A stretch of 27,045 bases of DNA, from assembly GCA_910585565.1 (NCBI GenBank), contig CAJUFC010000184.1:1-27045 (forward strand), in the 5' to 3' direction. Of the stretch, positions 1 to 7,138 are shown one piece after another. The stretch comes from an uncultured Eggerthellaceae bacterium (GTDB taxonomy: Bacteria; Actinomycetota; Coriobacteriia; Coriobacteriales; Eggerthellaceae). Position numbers and translations under genes: made by a program. The notes below the pieces were generated by a model. That model had not been told where the DNA came from and searched no databases. It saw nothing but the letters and a program-made list of their open reading frames with translations. Numbering within the stretch: position 1 is the first letter of the stretch; the number at the start of each line of letters is the position of its first letter.

Positions 1-850
1 CCGCATCCGCCGCATCCGTCACAGCCACCAGCTCGGCAGACGTATGGTGCGGCACCGGATGCTCGCGAAAATATGCCGTATAGTCCTTTGTCTCGGGAAA
101 CAGCGACGCCATGTCAACCTCTTCGGCACGGCATCGCTCGAACAGCGCGAAGCACTCGCGCATGACATACCAGGTGCATGCATCAAGTCGCTCGTCCTTC
201 GGCAGCTCGTCGAAGTCGGAGAGCAGCACCGGGTTCCCGTACTCCACCGTGATCTTGGGGAAGCGGATGCGCTGCCCCTTCTGCTTGACCAGCTCGGCGT
301 TGCGCACCGTCATCGGCAGCAGCGGCGCGTGCCCCATCTTGGCGATGAACGCAGCGCCCGAATGCAGCTTGGGCGTCGTCTTGCTCTTCCCCCGGCGCGT
401 GCCTTCAGGAAAGATGCCCACCAGCTCGAGGTTCTTGAGGTCGCGCGCGGCCCGCTTGATGGCCGTGCGGTCGGCCGAGTCGCGCTTGATGGGAAAGGCG
501 CCCACGCGCGAGAGGATCTGGCCCAAAAGCCCATGGCCTGCCTCGAACAGCGTGTCGCGCCCGATGAGACGCACCCATTGGGACGGCCGTGCCGCTAGGT
601 AGACGAATGCGACGTCGAGAAACGACGTGTGATTGCACACGACCACGGCTCCGCTTTTGCCCTTGAGCGCGCGCAGGCTCTCGCGATTGTCGACATGATA
701 GCGAAACAGCAGCTTGCACACACCGCCAACGACGACCCACGCCGCGTTGCCGAACCAATGCGGGATGTGCTTCTCGTCAGACACACCGCCCAGCGGCATG
801 TCCCACATCTGCTCCCGGGAGAGAAAAAGGCCCATCGAAGCCTCACGCAT
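1..850 (-). CDS. plsC: 1-acyl-sn-glycerol-3-phosphate acyltransferase, 3' end cut by window edge
   Basis: Transfers an acyl chain to lysophosphatidic acid to make phosphatidic acid at the inner face of the membrane. About 283 codons are visible and the frame is still open at base 1, so the C-terminus is missing. The PlsC signature is clear: NHTSFLD (the HxxxxD catalytic motif) near residue 78 and FPEGTRRGKS near residue 150, with the LIGRDTLFE and GAFPIKRD blocks between them. The chosen ATG (848-850) overlaps the cmk stop as ATGCGTGA, which suggests translational coupling. A second in-frame ATG at 833-835 follows a GAGG and is a realistic alternative start. It is last in the tyrA-aroA-cmk-plsC run. 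The family call is secure. The exact acyl acceptor is inferred, and a C-terminal extension or fusion cannot be excluded because the end is not in view. Confidence 0.88.
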   Translation of the reverse strand, partial: MREASMGLFLSREQMWDMPLGGVSDEKHIPHWFGNAAWVVVGGVCKLLFRYHVDNRESLRALKGKSGAVVVCNHTSFLDVAFVYLAARPSQWVRLIGRDTLFEAGHGLLGQILSRVGAFPIKRDSADRTAIKRAARDLKNLELVGIFPEGTRRGKSKTTPKLHSGAAFIAKMGHAPLLPMTVRNAELVKQKGQRIRFPKITVEYGNPVLLSDFDELPKDERLDACTWYVMRECFALFERCRAEEVDMASLFPETKDYTAYFREHPVPHHTSAELVAVTDAADA

Positions 851-1550
851 CCTGCGCATCGCACGAGCGCAACGAGGACGCGCCCCGCTCGTGCGCCAGC
901 AAGCAGATCTCGTCGATGACCTCTTCGATGTAGTGGTCGGTCGAGTCAATGACGACGGCGTCGTCTGCGGCGCGCAGCGGAGAGGTCGTGCGCGTCGAGT
1001 CGACGGCGTCGCGCCGCTTGAGGTCGTCGAGCACCTCTTCGTACTCGATGGAGCCCACGCCCCTGTCAACGTTTTGGCGCACACGCCGATGCGCGCGCTC
1101 CTCGTCAGACGCCGTCAAAAACACCTTGAGCTCGGCATCGGGAAAGACGGTCGTGCCGATGTCGCGCCCCTCGATCACATAGTCGCCCGTGGCGCCCACG
1201 GCACGCTGCTGCTCCACCATGGCCGTCCGCACGCTGGGTGCAGCCGACACGGGGCTCACGGCCTTGTCTATCTCGGCAGTGCGTATGTCTGCCGTGACGT
1301 TCTCGCCGTTCAGGATGACCTCTTTGGGAATGGGGTCGCCCTCGGCATGCTCGAACGCGATGGTGCACGTGCGCGCCAGCTCGCCCAACGCAGCATCGTC
1401 ATCGAGCGCGACACCCTGGCCAAGCGCCAGAAGCGCAACAGAGCGATACATCGCCCCTGTGTCCAGGCATGAAAAGCCCAGCTTCTTCGCCACGGCCTTG
1501 GCGACCGTGGACTTCCCTGCCCCCGAGGGGCCGTCTATGGCAATGATCAT
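843..1550 (-). CDS. cmk: Cytidylate kinase (CMP/dCMP kinase)
   Basis: Phosphorylates CMP and dCMP with ATP in the cytoplasm, feeding pyrimidine nucleotide and phospholipid (CDP-diacylglycerol) synthesis. The 235-aa product starts with a P-loop, GPSGAGKS at residues 7-14, followed by the LDTGAMYR substrate block. It has the EGRDIGTTVFP motif near residue 130 and an arginine-rich lid region (LKRRDAVDSTR) typical of bacterial Cmk. Its length is normal for the family. The start ATG overlaps the aroA stop (ATGA), with an AGG six bases upstream of the start, and its own stop overlaps the plsC start. This packing fits one transcript. Nothing looks broken; the last ~15 residues are not conserved in my reading. 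Confidence 0.95.
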   Translation of the reverse strand: MIIAIDGPSGAGKSTVAKAVAKKLGFSCLDTGAMYRSVALLALGQGVALDDDAALGELARTCTIAFEHAEGDPIPKEVILNGENVTADIRTAEIDKAVSPVSAAPSVRTAMVEQQRAVGATGDYVIEGRDIGTTVFPDAELKVFLTASDEERAHRRVRQNVDRGVGSIEYEEVLDDLKRRDAVDSTRTTSPLRAADDAVVIDSTDHYIEEVIDEICLLAHERGASSLRSCDAQDA

Positions 1551-2878
1551 TGCTGGCCTGCCAGGCTCTGGATGTCGGACAAGAAGTCAGGGTAGCTGAC
1601 GCTCACGCAGTCAAAGCCCTCGACCTCGACGGGCGTATTCCCGCACAGCCCTACCAGCGCCCATGTCATGGCAAGGCGATGGTCCCCCCGCGAATCGAAC
1701 ACCGTGCCTGGGTCGACGACGAGAGACGGATTGCCCTCGACGAACAGGTTGTCGCTTTCCTCCCAGGCGTCGATGCCGATCTTCTCCAGGCCGTCGATGA
1801 TCGCCTGCAAGCGATTGCTCTCCTTCACGCGCAGCTCGCCGATGCCGCGAAAGACGGTCAGCCCCTTCGCATGGGCAGCCACGAGCGCCAGCACCGGCAC
1901 CTCGTCGACGATGGACGCGAAATGCTGCGAGGGCACCTCGCATCCGTGCAGCGCCTGGGTCCACGACACCTCGATGGTGCCGCAGGGCTCTTTCCCCTCG
2001 GCGCCCGTTCGCCGCTCGGTGATGTCGGCGCCCATGCGCTCGAGCGTGCGCACGAAGCCGATGCGCGCCGGATTCAGCGAGACGTGCTCGACCGTGATGT
2101 GGCTGCCGCGCTTGAGCAGCGCCGCTGAGCACAGAAACGCGGCCGACGACGGGTCGCCCGGCACGTGGATATCGCACGCCTTCATATGCGCCGGCCCCGT
2201 GACCGAGGCCACGCGCGTGCCGGCGGTCGTGGGGACGCCGAAGAGCGGCAGCATGAGCTCGGTGTGGTTGCGCGACGGGGCGGGCTCGTTCAGCACCGTC
2301 TTGCCGTCGGCATACACGCCAGCCAGCAAAACCGCCGTCTTGAGCTGGGCAGACGCCATCGGAGCGTCGTAGGTGATCGCCTTGAGGTGGGCGTTTCCCG
2401 TCTCTGTGATGGGCAGATGGTCCGCCTCGCTCGGCTGGAACTGCACGCCCATCTTCATGAGCGGGGCCGTGTTGCGCCGCATCGGACGTCGGCACAGCGA
2501 CTCATCCCCGGTGAGGGTGACCGATATGGGCCACGGCGCCAGCATGCCCATCAGCAGGCGCGCCGTCGTGCCCGAGTTGCCGCAGTCGATGGGATGGTCG
2601 GGCTGGACGGGCCCTCGGTCCCCCCACCCGGTCACCAACCCGGCAAGGGTGCCGTCATCTGACGTCCGCATGTCCACGGTAGCGCCCAGCGCGCGCACCG
2701 CCTCGATGGACGAGCGCACGTCTTCTGAGTCGAGCACGCCCTCGAGATGGGACGTGCCTTCGGCCATGGCCGCGAACAGCACGGCTCGGTGCGAGAGGGA
2801 CTTGTCCCCCGGCACCTGCGCCACTCCGTCAAGCGGAGAGGTGAGCGGCTTGATCGTCGTTGCGCCATCACTCGACAT
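1547..2878 (-). CDS. aroA: 3-phosphoshikimate 1-carboxyvinyltransferase (EPSP synthase)
   Basis: Joins shikimate-3-phosphate and phosphoenolpyruvate to EPSP, the sixth step of the shikimate pathway. The 443-aa length is normal. Motifs in order are GDKSLSHR (24-31, the N-terminal substrate lysine), CGNSGTTARL (99-108), GDESLCRRPM (124-133), RVKESNRLQAI (near 355) and DHRLAM (near 400). The NSGTT form rather than NAGTAMR resembles the Gram-positive (class II-like) branch; that is a judgement by eye. The start is supported by AAGGAG seven bases upstream. It overlaps the tyrA stop by 11 bases and its own stop overlaps the cmk ATG by 4. Placing aroA directly behind tyrA couples chorismate supply to tyrosine synthesis. 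Confidence 0.96.
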   Translation of the reverse strand: MSSDGATTIKPLTSPLDGVAQVPGDKSLSHRAVLFAAMAEGTSHLEGVLDSEDVRSSIEAVRALGATVDMRTSDDGTLAGLVTGWGDRGPVQPDHPIDCGNSGTTARLLMGMLAPWPISVTLTGDESLCRRPMRRNTAPLMKMGVQFQPSEADHLPITETGNAHLKAITYDAPMASAQLKTAVLLAGVYADGKTVLNEPAPSRNHTELMLPLFGVPTTAGTRVASVTGPAHMKACDIHVPGDPSSAAFLCSAALLKRGSHITVEHVSLNPARIGFVRTLERMGADITERRTGAEGKEPCGTIEVSWTQALHGCEVPSQHFASIVDEVPVLALVAAHAKGLTVFRGIGELRVKESNRLQAIIDGLEKIGIDAWEESDNLFVEGNPSLVVDPGTVFDSRGDHRLAMTWALVGLCGNTPVEVEGFDCVSVSYPDFLSDIQSLAGQQ

Positions 2879-4073
2879 AGGAATGCTCCTTCGGTTGGAT
2901 AGGACTGAACGATACAGAGAAGCCGGCGTTGATCAGCTGGTAGGACAGCTGGCCGACGTCGCCTTCGTCGGTAAGGATGAGGGAAAGCACCGCGTTGCCC
3001 TCGGAGAGGTGGTCGATGTCGATCGACTGGATGTTGCAGCCCACCGAGCTCGCGATGTTGGTCACCTCGGCGATGATGCCCGTGCGGTTGACCATGGGGA
3101 TGCGCACCTCAAGCAGCTTCTCCGACGAGGGAATCCACGCGGCGGGAAGCGCAGCCCGCGCCTCGGCGGACTCGGCCAGAAGGCGCGTGAACGCCTCGCG
3201 GTCGCCCGAGACGAGCGCGTCGTGGAACGAGGCGATGATGCCTTCCATCTCCTTGAGCCCGCTCGCCAAGGCCTCGGCGTTGTCGAACGCGATGCCGCAC
3301 CACAGCTTCGGCGAGCCGGCGGCCACGCGCGTCGTGTCCTTGAAGCCGCCAGCAGCCAGGCGCATGAGCGAGCGGTTCTCGTCGGTGTGGTTGCACGCCA
3401 GGCGCACCAGCGACGAGGCCACCATATGCGGCACGTGGCTCACGATGGCAATCGCCCGGTCATGATCCTCGGGCGGAATCGTTATCACGCGAGCCTGCAG
3501 GCCCGTGATGAACTCGTGCAGCTGCTGGAACCGCTCGGGCACCGTGCCCTCGTTGGGGCAGAGAATCCAGTTCACGCCCTCGAAGAGGTCGCTTCGTGCG
3601 CCCTCGATGCCATTTTGCTCCGAGCCGGCCATGGGGTGTCCGAGGATGTAGATGCGCGGGTCGGAGAACAGCTGCTCGGCGGCCCGAAGGATGTGCGACT
3701 TGGTAGAGACGGTGTCGGTGACAAGACCGTCGTAGCCGATGTCGGCGAGCATCGAGAGGTAGTCGTCCACCGCGGCTATCGGCGTGGCGATGATCACCAG
3801 CTCGGCATCGTCGGCGATGTACGCGCGCAGCGCATCAGCATCCGGGGCGTATGCGTCATCGACCCAGCTGCGCTCCTGCGCCACCACCCGCGTGCGCGAG
3901 TCGGTATCGACCCCGACGACGCGCGCGTCAGGATAGCCCTTCTTGATGGCCGCAGCCAGCGACGCGCCGATCAGGCCAAGCCCGATGACGACGATGTGCG
4001 AAAAGGGCGCGCCAGCTGCTGGCGCAGATGTGCTTGCATTCGTGGTCTCTGTGTTCTGTTCGTTCGTCACCAA
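2868..4073 (-). CDS. tyrA: Prephenate dehydrogenase with C-terminal ACT domain
   Basis: Oxidatively decarboxylates prephenate to 4-hydroxyphenylpyruvate in tyrosine biosynthesis. An N-terminal Rossmann fold is seen as VVIGLGLIGASLA, followed by an acidic GVDTD that suggests NAD preference. The prephenate dehydrogenase blocks HPMAGSEQNGIEGA and HDRAIAIVSHVPHM follow, and the last ~75 residues (LEVRIPMVNRTGIIAEV onward) form an ACT domain, probably for tyrosine feedback. I start at TTG 4071-4073 because GGAG lies eight bases upstream. The adjacent GTG (4068-4070) is equally plausible. An upstream ATG at 4143-4145 would translate through the intergenic inverted repeat and adds no conserved sequence. 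From TTG the product is 401 aa. It is first in the tyrA-aroA-cmk-plsC run. Confidence 0.93.
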   Translation of the reverse strand: MVTNEQNTETTNASTSAPAAGAPFSHIVVIGLGLIGASLAAAIKKGYPDARVVGVDTDSRTRVVAQERSWVDDAYAPDADALRAYIADDAELVIIATPIAAVDDYLSMLADIGYDGLVTDTVSTKSHILRAAEQLFSDPRIYILGHPMAGSEQNGIEGARSDLFEGVNWILCPNEGTVPERFQQLHEFITGLQARVITIPPEDHDRAIAIVSHVPHMVASSLVRLACNHTDENRSLMRLAAGGFKDTTRVAAGSPKLWCGIAFDNAEALASGLKEMEGIIASFHDALVSGDREAFTRLLAESAEARAALPAAWIPSSEKLLEVRIPMVNRTGIIAEVTNIASSVGCNIQSIDIDHLSEGNAVLSLILTDEGDVGQLSYQLINAGFSVSFSPIQPKEHSYVE

Positions 4074-4083
4074 TCGGCCAACT

Positions 4084-4130
4084 CCGAAAACGCTCTTACA
4101 AAAAACTGCCCTCATTGTAAACGTTTTCGG
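4084..4130 (-). promoter_or_regulatory. Inverted repeat with LacI-operator-like core upstream of tyrA
   Basis: On the minus strand CCGAAAACGTTTACA (4130-4116) is mirrored by TGTAAGAGCGTTTTCGG (4100-4084), with a two-base mismatch bulge. The upstream arm contains the perfect palindrome AAACGTTT (4119-4126). On the plus strand TGTAAACGTTTTCG (4116-4129) matches 13 of 14 positions of the classic LacI/CcpA cre consensus TGWAANCGNTNWCA. A possible -35 (TTTACA, 4121-4116) and weak -10 (TAAGAG, 4098-4093), 17 bases apart, are built from the same arms. A bound repressor would therefore block transcription of tyrA. It could instead be an RNA hairpin. No T-run follows, so an intrinsic terminator is unlikely. 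Confidence 0.5.
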
Positions 4131-4184
4131 CACGGCCGATGGCAAGCACGGACACGGAATGTCCTCGATGGCGCATGCAGGCGT

Positions 4185-4907
4185 CTAACGCTGCGTGCAG
4201 GCGCGCAGCAACGCCACCTCCGCATCATCGAGCAGCCGCCACCGGCCTTCGGAAAGCCCGCTTACGCACAGCGGCCCCAGCGACTCGCGCCTCAGACGGC
4301 GCACCTCGTGCCCCACCGCCGCGAACATGCGCCGCACCTGGCGCTTCTTCCCCTCATGGATCGTCAGCGCCACCTCTGACGTGCGCCGGTCGGGCGCCAC
4401 GGAAAGCACCTCGCAGCGAGCCGGCGACGTTATGCCGTCCTCCAGCTGGACGCCGCGCTCGAGCGCGCGCGCCTCGCGGGCGCCCAGCACGCCGTCGATG
4501 GTGGCCACATAGCGCTTCTCCACATGGCGGCTCGGGTGCAACAGCGCATTCCCTAGCTCGCCGTCGGTCGTGAACAGCAAAAGCCCCGTCGTGTCGCGGT
4601 CGAGCCTGCCAACCGGGAACAGCCCCGGATGCTCCTTGGCGGGCACCAGTTCGGCCACCGTGCGCGAACGCGCGTCCTCCATGGCCGTCACGTATCCGCT
4701 CGGCTTGTTGAGCATGAGCGTGACGCCCGCCTCGGGAAGGCGCTGCACGACCCCATCGTATTCGACGACGTCGCACGCCGGGTCCACCACCGTGCCCATC
4801 TCGCGCACGGTGTCCCCGTTCACGCGCACGCGCCCTTGCATGATCAGCTCCTCGCACTTGCGCCGCGACGCTACGCCCGCGCGGGCGAGGAACTTCTGCA
4901 GCCGCAT
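4185..4907 (-). CDS. rluB: 23S rRNA pseudouridine synthase, RluB/RsuA type
   Basis: Isomerises a specific uridine of ribosomal RNA to pseudouridine. The 240-aa protein has an N-terminal S4 RNA-binding domain (residues 1-60, MRLQKFLARAGVASRR start). The synthase domain carries LNKPSGYVTA (67-76) and the catalytic block GRLDRDTTGL (100-109, nucleophile Asp103), then EGKKRQVRRM near the C-terminus, typical of the RsuA/RluB/E/F group. The chosen ATG lies one base after the scpB TAG. Another in-frame ATG at 4914-4916 overlaps the scpB stop and would add MSS. Pairing with scpA-scpB is a common Gram-positive arrangement. Assignment to RluB (the 23S site) rather than RsuA (16S) rests on this context and the basic tail, so the exact target is inferred. 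Confidence 0.92.
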   Translation of the reverse strand: MRLQKFLARAGVASRRKCEELIMQGRVRVNGDTVREMGTVVDPACDVVEYDGVVQRLPEAGVTLMLNKPSGYVTAMEDARSRTVAELVPAKEHPGLFPVGRLDRDTTGLLLFTTDGELGNALLHPSRHVEKRYVATIDGVLGAREARALERGVQLEDGITSPARCEVLSVAPDRRTSEVALTIHEGKKRQVRRMFAAVGHEVRRLRRESLGPLCVSGLSEGRWRLLDDAEVALLRACTQR

Positions 4908-4908
4908 G

Positions 4909-5616
4909 CTACTCATCGTCGAAGTCGAAGTGCAGCGCGTCGAAGTCGACCTTCTCGACGACCCCCAGGGCAGAGGCGATTGCTTCGTTGGCCTCCTCCT
5001 CGGAGACCACGGGCGCCGCACTCGTCGAGTGCAGACGCTCGGCAATGAGCGCGCGCGTCTCGGCGTCGGGCGCGAAGGCCTCAAGCGGCGTCAGGTCGGA
5101 CACGGAGCGCAGCCCGAACTTCTCCAAGAAGACGCGGGTCGTGCCGTACAGCGTCGGGTTGCCGGGCGCGTCAGCCTGGCCTACTTCTTTCACGAGGCCC
5201 TTCTCGACGAGCGAATTGATGGAGCTGTCCGAATTGACCCCGCGCACCGAGGCGACGCCTGCGCGCGTCACGGGCTGCGTATAGGCCACGATCGCCAGCG
5301 TCTCCATGGCGGCGCCCGACAGCTTGCGGGTGTCCCACGACAGCACGTAGCGCTCGATCAGCTCATGGTAGGCCGGGTGCGTGTACAGCCTCCAGCCGCC
5401 TGCCACCTCGCGCAGCTGAACGCCGGCACCAAAGCGCGCCTTCTCGTCAGCCAGCTCGCGCAGGGCGCCGTCCACCGATGCCACGTCGCACTCGAGCATG
5501 TCAGCCAGCACAAGAGCGCTCACCGGCTCGTCCGTCACGAACAGCATCGCCTCGATGGCGCCCTTGAGATTGTCTTGCGTCAGTCCCTCAAACATCGGAT
5601 ATGCCCCGCTCCTCAT
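4909..5616 (-). CDS. scpB: Segregation and condensation protein B
   Basis: Winged-helix kleisin partner (kite protein) of the SMC-ScpA-ScpB condensin that compacts and segregates the chromosome. The 235-aa product contains the conserved blocks LKGAIEAMLFVTDEPVS, REVAGGWRLYT, LSGAAMETLAIVAYTQPVTR and NPTLYGTTRVFLEKFGL, which are diagnostic. The C-terminal ~40 residues are acidic, ending DFDFDDE, and are not conserved. The ATG at 5616 overlaps the scpA stop (ATGA). A second ATG at residue 8 (MFEGL, 5593-5595) is where family homology begins and could be the true start. It is followed one base later by rluB. Confidence 0.95.
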   Translation of the reverse strand: MRSGAYPMFEGLTQDNLKGAIEAMLFVTDEPVSALVLADMLECDVASVDGALRELADEKARFGAGVQLREVAGGWRLYTHPAYHELIERYVLSWDTRKLSGAAMETLAIVAYTQPVTRAGVASVRGVNSDSSINSLVEKGLVKEVGQADAPGNPTLYGTTRVFLEKFGLRSVSDLTPLEAFAPDAETRALIAERLHSTSAAPVVSEEEANEAIASALGVVEKVDFDALHFDFDDE

Positions 5617-6383
5617 TCGTCTTCTTCGTCAAACGTCAAGTTCCCCGAGCCTTCGATGTACCTGATCTCGATGTCGCCGAACTGGCTCGCCTGCTCGAGG
5701 CGCACCATCTGCCTCTTGTACAGCTCGAGGATGGCAAGAAACGTCACCACCACGAGGGCCGGACGCGTATCTCCGGCGACAAGCTGGCTGAACGACAGGC
5801 TCTTCTTGTCGCGGATGCGCGCATGTATCGCCCGCACGTGCACCTCGACAGGAATCGGCTTCGCCGCGATGTGCTCGGATTCCAAGAGGAATATCTCGCG
5901 TCGCGCCATCGCGTTGGCCGCCAGCATGCCCAAAGCGTCAATCGTGACCCCCGCCAAGAAGTCGGGCATGAGGCCCAGAAACGACGGGTCGGGCCCGAAC
6001 GGACGCACGTGCAGCCTGCCCTCGTCGAGGTAGCGGCGATACAGCGCATCCGAGGCGTTCTTGTACTGCTTGTACGTCACTAGGCGTCCGATGAGCATCT
6101 CGCGCGCGTCCTCGGTACTGAGCTCGGCGATCTCCTCATCCAGCCCGTCGTGCTCGCGCGGAATGAGAGACTGCGCCTTGATCTCGAGCAGCGTCGAGGC
6201 AACCAGCAGGAAGTCCGATGCCACGTCGAGGTCGAGCATCTGCATGCGCGACACCTCGGCGAGATACTGGTCGGCGATCTCGTTGATCGAGATGGCGCCG
6301 ATATCGACGCGCTTGCGGCTCACGAGGTAGAGCAAAAGGTCGAACGGCCCTTCGAATGCCTCTGTCTTTACGTTGAATGCCAC
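5613..6383 (-). CDS. scpA: Segregation and condensation protein A (kleisin)
   Basis: Kleisin subunit that bridges SMC heads and binds ScpB in the chromosome condensation complex. I start at GTG 6381-6383 because AAAGGAG lies five bases upstream, giving 256 aa; the upstream ATG at 6405-6407 would include the ribosome binding site itself. The N-terminus has the family hallmark FEGPFDLLLYLV, then SINEIADQYL and DFLLVASTLLEIKAQ. The C-terminal winged helix (LVVVTFLAILELYKRQMV) ends in IRYIEGSGNLTF and an acidic tail. It lies 67 bp downstream of the M50 peptidase gene and overlaps scpB by four bases. Confidence 0.95.
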   Translation of the reverse strand: MAFNVKTEAFEGPFDLLLYLVSRKRVDIGAISINEIADQYLAEVSRMQMLDLDVASDFLLVASTLLEIKAQSLIPREHDGLDEEIAELSTEDAREMLIGRLVTYKQYKNASDALYRRYLDEGRLHVRPFGPDPSFLGLMPDFLAGVTIDALGMLAANAMARREIFLLESEHIAAKPIPVEVHVRAIHARIRDKKSLSFSQLVAGDTRPALVVVTFLAILELYKRQMVRLEQASQFGDIEIRYIEGSGNLTFDEEDE

Positions 6384-6450
6384 AGTGCTCCTTTGCGGCA
6401 GACGCATCGCGGCTGCCCGCGTCGCATGCCCGCCCTCATCGTGCGAAGTG

Positions 6451-7131
6451 TCAGCTTATCGGAAAGGGAAAGATCAGGTTGCCCACGTTGCCGGCCGTCA
6501 CGTCCAGGTACCACGAAAACGGACTGAAGCCGATGAGGTACGGCAACGCGATGACGACGATCATGAAGATCGGGAACGCATAGTGCTGGATGGAGTACCA
6601 CTTGGGCAGCAGCCGCTCGGGGATGAAGAGCGCCACGATGGACGAGCCGTCGAGCGGCGGGATGGGTATCAGGTTGAAGAACATCAGGTACAGGTTGATG
6701 AGCGTGAACATCGGCAGGAACATCCCGAGGAAGTAATAGCCAAACGACCCATGCGTCACCGTCTCGTACAGCGGCAGGCAAAGCCACGCAACGCCTGCAG
6801 CAACGAGCGCCATCACGAGGTTGGCCGCCGGTCCTGCAAAGCCAGTGATGGCGTCGCCTTTGCGGGGGTCCTTGAAGTAGCTGGGGTTGTAGGGCACAGG
6901 CTTCGCGTAGCCGAAGACAGGCATATGCAGAAGCATCAGCATGAGCGGCAGGATGACCGTGCCGAACGGGTCGATATGCCGCAGCGGGTTGAGCGACAGG
7001 CGCCCGGCGGCCTTGGCGGTCGGGTCGCCCAGCCTCCATGCCGCAAACCCATGAGCCACCTCGTGCACGACAAGCGCCGGCACGAAGCTAAGGATCGAGC
7101 AGATGTAATATGCAATCGTTGCCATGCCCAT
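6451..7131 (-). CDS. Site-2-protease-like M50 family metallopeptidase
   Basis: Polytopic membrane zinc protease of the S2P/M50B type, expected to cut within transmembrane helices; the substrate is unknown. The 226-aa product has HEVAH (residues 24-28, the HExxH zinc and catalytic motif) inside the first membrane segment. The second motif is IPIPPLDGSSI near residue 160. The third metal ligand is carried in a PLDGS variant of the usual NPDGG, as in the short SpoIVFB-unlike branch common in Gram-positive bacteria. Around five hydrophobic segments are visible and there is no PDZ or CBS domain. The gene follows the ABC-F stop by seven bases and is probably co-transcribed. ATG at residue 3 is a possible alternative start. 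This family often sits next to scpA, as here. Confidence 0.88.
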   Translation of the reverse strand: MGMATIAYYICSILSFVPALVVHEVAHGFAAWRLGDPTAKAAGRLSLNPLRHIDPFGTVILPLMLMLLHMPVFGYAKPVPYNPSYFKDPRKGDAITGFAGPAANLVMALVAAGVAWLCLPLYETVTHGSFGYYFLGMFLPMFTLINLYLMFFNLIPIPPLDGSSIVALFIPERLLPKWYSIQHYAFPIFMIVVIALPYLIGFSPFSWYLDVTAGNVGNLIFPFPIS

Positions 7132-7138
7132 GGTCTCG

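Noticed and set aside
2373..4379. Long open frame on the plus strand opposite aroA and tyrA (about 668 codons)
   Set aside because: It is a mirror of conserved genes in GC-rich DNA, has no ribosome binding site and no recognisable motif.
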